Shown here: positions 62,220-64,000 of the stretch, in pieces | Numbering within the stretch: position 1 is the stretch's first letter | Layout: each line of letters opens with the position of its first letter | NCBI GenBank assembly: GCA_963825595.1 | Contig: CAWGUE010000008.1 | Span: 62,001-126,000, forward strand | DNA: 64,000 nucleotides | Direction: 5' to 3' | Source of the DNA: JARFQH01 sp963825595 | Lineage (GTDB): Bacteria; Desulfobacterota; Desulfobacteria; Desulfobacterales; SG8-13 | Translations under genes and position numbers: made by a program | The notes under the pieces: generated by a model | Seen by the model: only the letters and a program-made list of their open reading frames with translations | What the model was told of the DNA's origin: nothing | Databases searched by the model: none

Positions 62220-62450
62220 CTACGACGACTTATCCGTTAGTTGGTTTTCGTTTTGGCGCTTGGGCAGTTCTTCTTCCCGGAGGATGGTCTGCACCCGCGC
62301 GATGTCACGTTTGGCCTGTTTGAGTTTCTGAGGGTTTTCGAGTTGGCCGGTGGCGTGCTGAAATCTCAGGTTGAACAGTTCCTGTTTCAACTCGGTCGCT
62401 TTCACCTGCCTCTCTGACTGGCTCATCCCCCTTATTTCACTGGCTTTCAT
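62220..62450 (-). CDS. rpmC: Ribosomal protein L29 (uL29)
   Basis: 76 residues, slightly longer than usual at the C-terminus. FNLRFQHATGQLENPQKLKQ is the family core near the tunnel exit. The start overlaps the stop of rplP (ATGA). Confidence 0.95.
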   Translation of the reverse strand: MKASEIRGMSQSERQVKATELKQELFNLRFQHATGQLENPQKLKQAKRDIARVQTILREEELPKRQNENQLTDKSS

Positions 62451-62863
62451 GCTACAAGGCTCCTTTCGATGAATTTTGTCTTTACCGAAAGCTTGTGTGC
62501 AGCCAGTCGGAAAGCCTCCATGGCGATTTCCTTTGAAACGCCTTCCATCTCATAAAGAATTCGGCCGGGCCGGATAACAGCGACCCAACCTTCCGGAGCA
62601 CCTTTACCTTTGCCCATTCGCACCTCGGCGGGTTTCTTGGTAATCGGTTTATCCGGAAAAATTCGGATCCAGATTCTCGCGCCCCTTTTCACATGCCGCG
62701 TCATCGCGATACGGGCAGCCTCGATCTGGCGTGAGGAAATCCAACCGCAACCGACAGCCTGCAATCCATACTGCCCAAAATTAAGCTGGCTGCCTCTGCG
62801 GGATATACCCTTCATTCTGCCTTTTTGCTGTTTTCTAAATTTTACTTTCTTGGGGCTTAGCAT
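62447..62863 (-). CDS. rplP: Ribosomal protein L16 (uL16)
   Basis: 138 residues: MLSPKKVKFRKQQKGRMKGI at the start, and RIRIFPDKPITKKP-like IWIRIFPDKPITKKPAEVRM and GWVAVIRPGRILYEMEG in the body. It helps shape the A site of the 50S subunit. Confidence 0.97.
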   Translation of the reverse strand: MLSPKKVKFRKQQKGRMKGISRRGSQLNFGQYGLQAVGCGWISSRQIEAARIAMTRHVKRGARIWIRIFPDKPITKKPAEVRMGKGKGAPEGWVAVIRPGRILYEMEGVSKEIAMEAFRLAAHKLSVKTKFIERSLVA

Positions 62864-62962
62864 TTGCTATGACTCCTGTTTCAGACGGGATTGCCGCAAC
62901 TGCGCCATCATCGCGTGTCGCCCTGACCCATGCACTGGCTGGCAACGTCCTGCATCCTTCGC

Positions 62963-63616
62963 TTACTGATTGTCGTAATCTATTTTGTCCTTCTTGAGAA
63001 CTTCTCCTTTGAATATAAAAACCTTGACGCCGATCGCACCGTATGTCGTTCTGGCTGTGGTAAATCCGTAATCGATATCGGCCCGCAGGGTATGCAGCGG
63101 GATACGACCTTCCCTGTACCACTCGCGCCGAGCCATTTCTGCGCCACCCAGTCGGCCGCCACATATAACCTTGACACCCTGGGCACCGAACCTCATTGCA
63201 GAAGATACGCCGCGTTTCATCGCCCGCCTGAAAGCAACCCGCCGCACGATCTGAAGCGCGATATTTTCCGCAACGAGTTGAGCGTCGATTTCAGGCTTTC
63301 GGATTTCCTGAATATCTATCATCACTTCATGGTCGACTATCTTTTCAATTTCCTGCTTGAGCAGTGAAATTTCGGACCCTTTTTTCCCGATGACAATCCC
63401 CGGCCTGGAGGTAAATATTCTCAACCTGATCCGCTTGGAAGAACGTTCGATTTCAATCCGGGACACACCGGCATGGTATAGCTTCTTTTTTACGAAGCTT
63501 CTGATTTTGTAATCTTCTAATATGTAATCGGCGTAGTTCTTGTCTGCGTACCAACGTGACTCCCATGTCTTGACAATCCCTAATCTAAATCCGATCGGAT
63601 TAACTTTCTGGCCCAA
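62963..63616 (-). CDS. rpsC: Ribosomal protein S3 (uS3)
   Basis: 217 residues: MGQKVNPIGFRLGIVKTWES, the KH domain near VIGKKGSEISLLKQEIEKI, and the C-terminal GRLGGAEMARREWYREGRIP. It lines mRNA entry on the 30S subunit. The 99 bases to rplP hold no other gene. Confidence 0.97.
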   Translation of the reverse strand: MGQKVNPIGFRLGIVKTWESRWYADKNYADYILEDYKIRSFVKKKLYHAGVSRIEIERSSKRIRLRIFTSRPGIVIGKKGSEISLLKQEIEKIVDHEVMIDIQEIRKPEIDAQLVAENIALQIVRRVAFRRAMKRGVSSAMRFGAQGVKVICGGRLGGAEMARREWYREGRIPLHTLRADIDYGFTTARTTYGAIGVKVFIFKGEVLKKDKIDYDNQ

Positions 63617-63634
63617 GCTTTTACCTCCTCTGGC

Positions 63635-63976
63635 TTATTGCTCCGATTGCTCTGTCAAAATGACAGTGATATGACTGGTTCTCTTCAGTATCCGCGACCC
63701 GCGTCCGCGTGCCCTGGCCCGAAAACGCTTCAAAGTCGGCCCCTGATCGGCTAAAATGTTGCTCACCACCAGATTGTCGACATCGATGTCAGTATTCTGA
63801 TCCGCGTTGGCAACGGCGCTGCGCAGCGTTTTCTCGACGATCCCGGCCGCTTTCATCGGCATGAACTTCAGAGCGTTGAGAGCCGCTTCCACCGGTTTTC
63901 CCTTAATGGCGTCAACCAAAAATCGGACCTTAGTGGGAGATATGCGTACGTACTTTGTAACAGCTCTAAACTCCAT
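63635..63976 (-). CDS. rplV: Ribosomal protein L22 (uL22)
   Basis: 113 residues: AVTKYVRISPTKVRFLVDAI at the start and RFRARARGRGSRILKRTSHI at the tunnel-lining hairpin. The ribosome site AAGGA lies upstream of the ATG. Confidence 0.96.
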   Translation of the reverse strand: MEFRAVTKYVRISPTKVRFLVDAIKGKPVEAALNALKFMPMKAAGIVEKTLRSAVANADQNTDIDVDNLVVSNILADQGPTLKRFRARARGRGSRILKRTSHITVILTEQSEQ

Positions 63977-63992
63977 GGTGCGACGCGTCCTT

Positions 63993-64000
63993 TTACCTTT
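63993..64000 (-). CDS. rpsS: Probable last codons of rpsS (partial)
   Basis: On the minus strand a frame entering the window ends with TAA at 63993-63995, after an AGG codon. Gene order in the S10 operon places rpsS directly before rplV, so this is probably its 3' end. Eight bases are too few to identify it from sequence. Confidence 0.3.

Noticed and set aside
1..64000. tRNA, rRNA, CRISPR arrays, prophage and integrase genes
   Set aside because: No cloverleaf-like T-arm motifs, regular spacer repeats, phage structural genes or integrases were found by reading; a covariance search would be needed to exclude small RNAs.

Overview
The window looks like the chromosome of a strictly anaerobic Desulfobacterota (deltaproteobacterial) bacterium, probably a sulfate reducer or syntroph that degrades aromatic acids. 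The main evidence is a minus-strand operon (about 20.6-33.0 kb) whose gene order matches the ATP-independent class II benzoyl-CoA reductase complex BamBCDEFGHI. Two of its genes (the HdrA-like BamE and the MvhD-like BamF) can be read at full length only if an in-frame TGA is decoded as selenocysteine. No tRNA, rRNA or CRISPR array was seen.

Layout. 1-11 kb: a TSCPD-phosphoesterase fusion cut by the window edge, a secreted protein, an MFS transporter, an alpha/beta hydrolase, adenine deaminase, a PaaI-type thioesterase, a tandem universal stress protein, and an ExeA-like ATPase coupled to a LysM lipoprotein. 11-20.1 kb: an AT-richer accessory stretch of secreted repeat proteins (Fn3, propeller-like and beta-helix) ending in dockerin-like calcium-binding modules. 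One beta-helix gene is split by a 1676-bp insertion sequence with visible terminal inverted repeats and target duplication. A run of six short hairpins lies at 11.2-11.4 kb. 20.6-33.8 kb: fdhD, a DUF3795 protein, the bam-like operon and a small DUF2080 protein. 33.9-42.6 kb: small envelope proteins, a class I amidotransferase, and a signalling cluster of two histidine kinases and a response regulator. 42.6-50.1 kb: an ACT-domain protein, a frameshifted MFS gene, a TRAP transporter whose large permease is frameshifted, and a two-subunit CoA-transferase. 50.2-52.3 kb: a thioredoxin-HEAT protein overlapping a diguanylate cyclase. 52.4-64.0 kb: the S10/spc/alpha ribosomal protein operon on the minus strand from rplV to rplQ, with secY, infA and rpoA.

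How it fits together. BamB-like tungsten aldehyde oxidoreductase, ferredoxin, HdrD-, HdrA- and MvhD-like subunits and a NuoEFG-like module would couple benzoyl-CoA ring reduction to flavin-based electron bifurcation or confurcation with NADH and ferredoxin. Three promoters, upstream of bamB, of the small DUF2080 gene and of the TRAP substrate-binding gene dctP, share related AT-rich motifs centred on TAGCTATA next to good -35/-10 boxes. This suggests one regulator controls both the reductase complex and a TRAP importer. The TRAP transporter and CoA-transferase may therefore supply or activate an organic acid for this pathway; that last step is inference.
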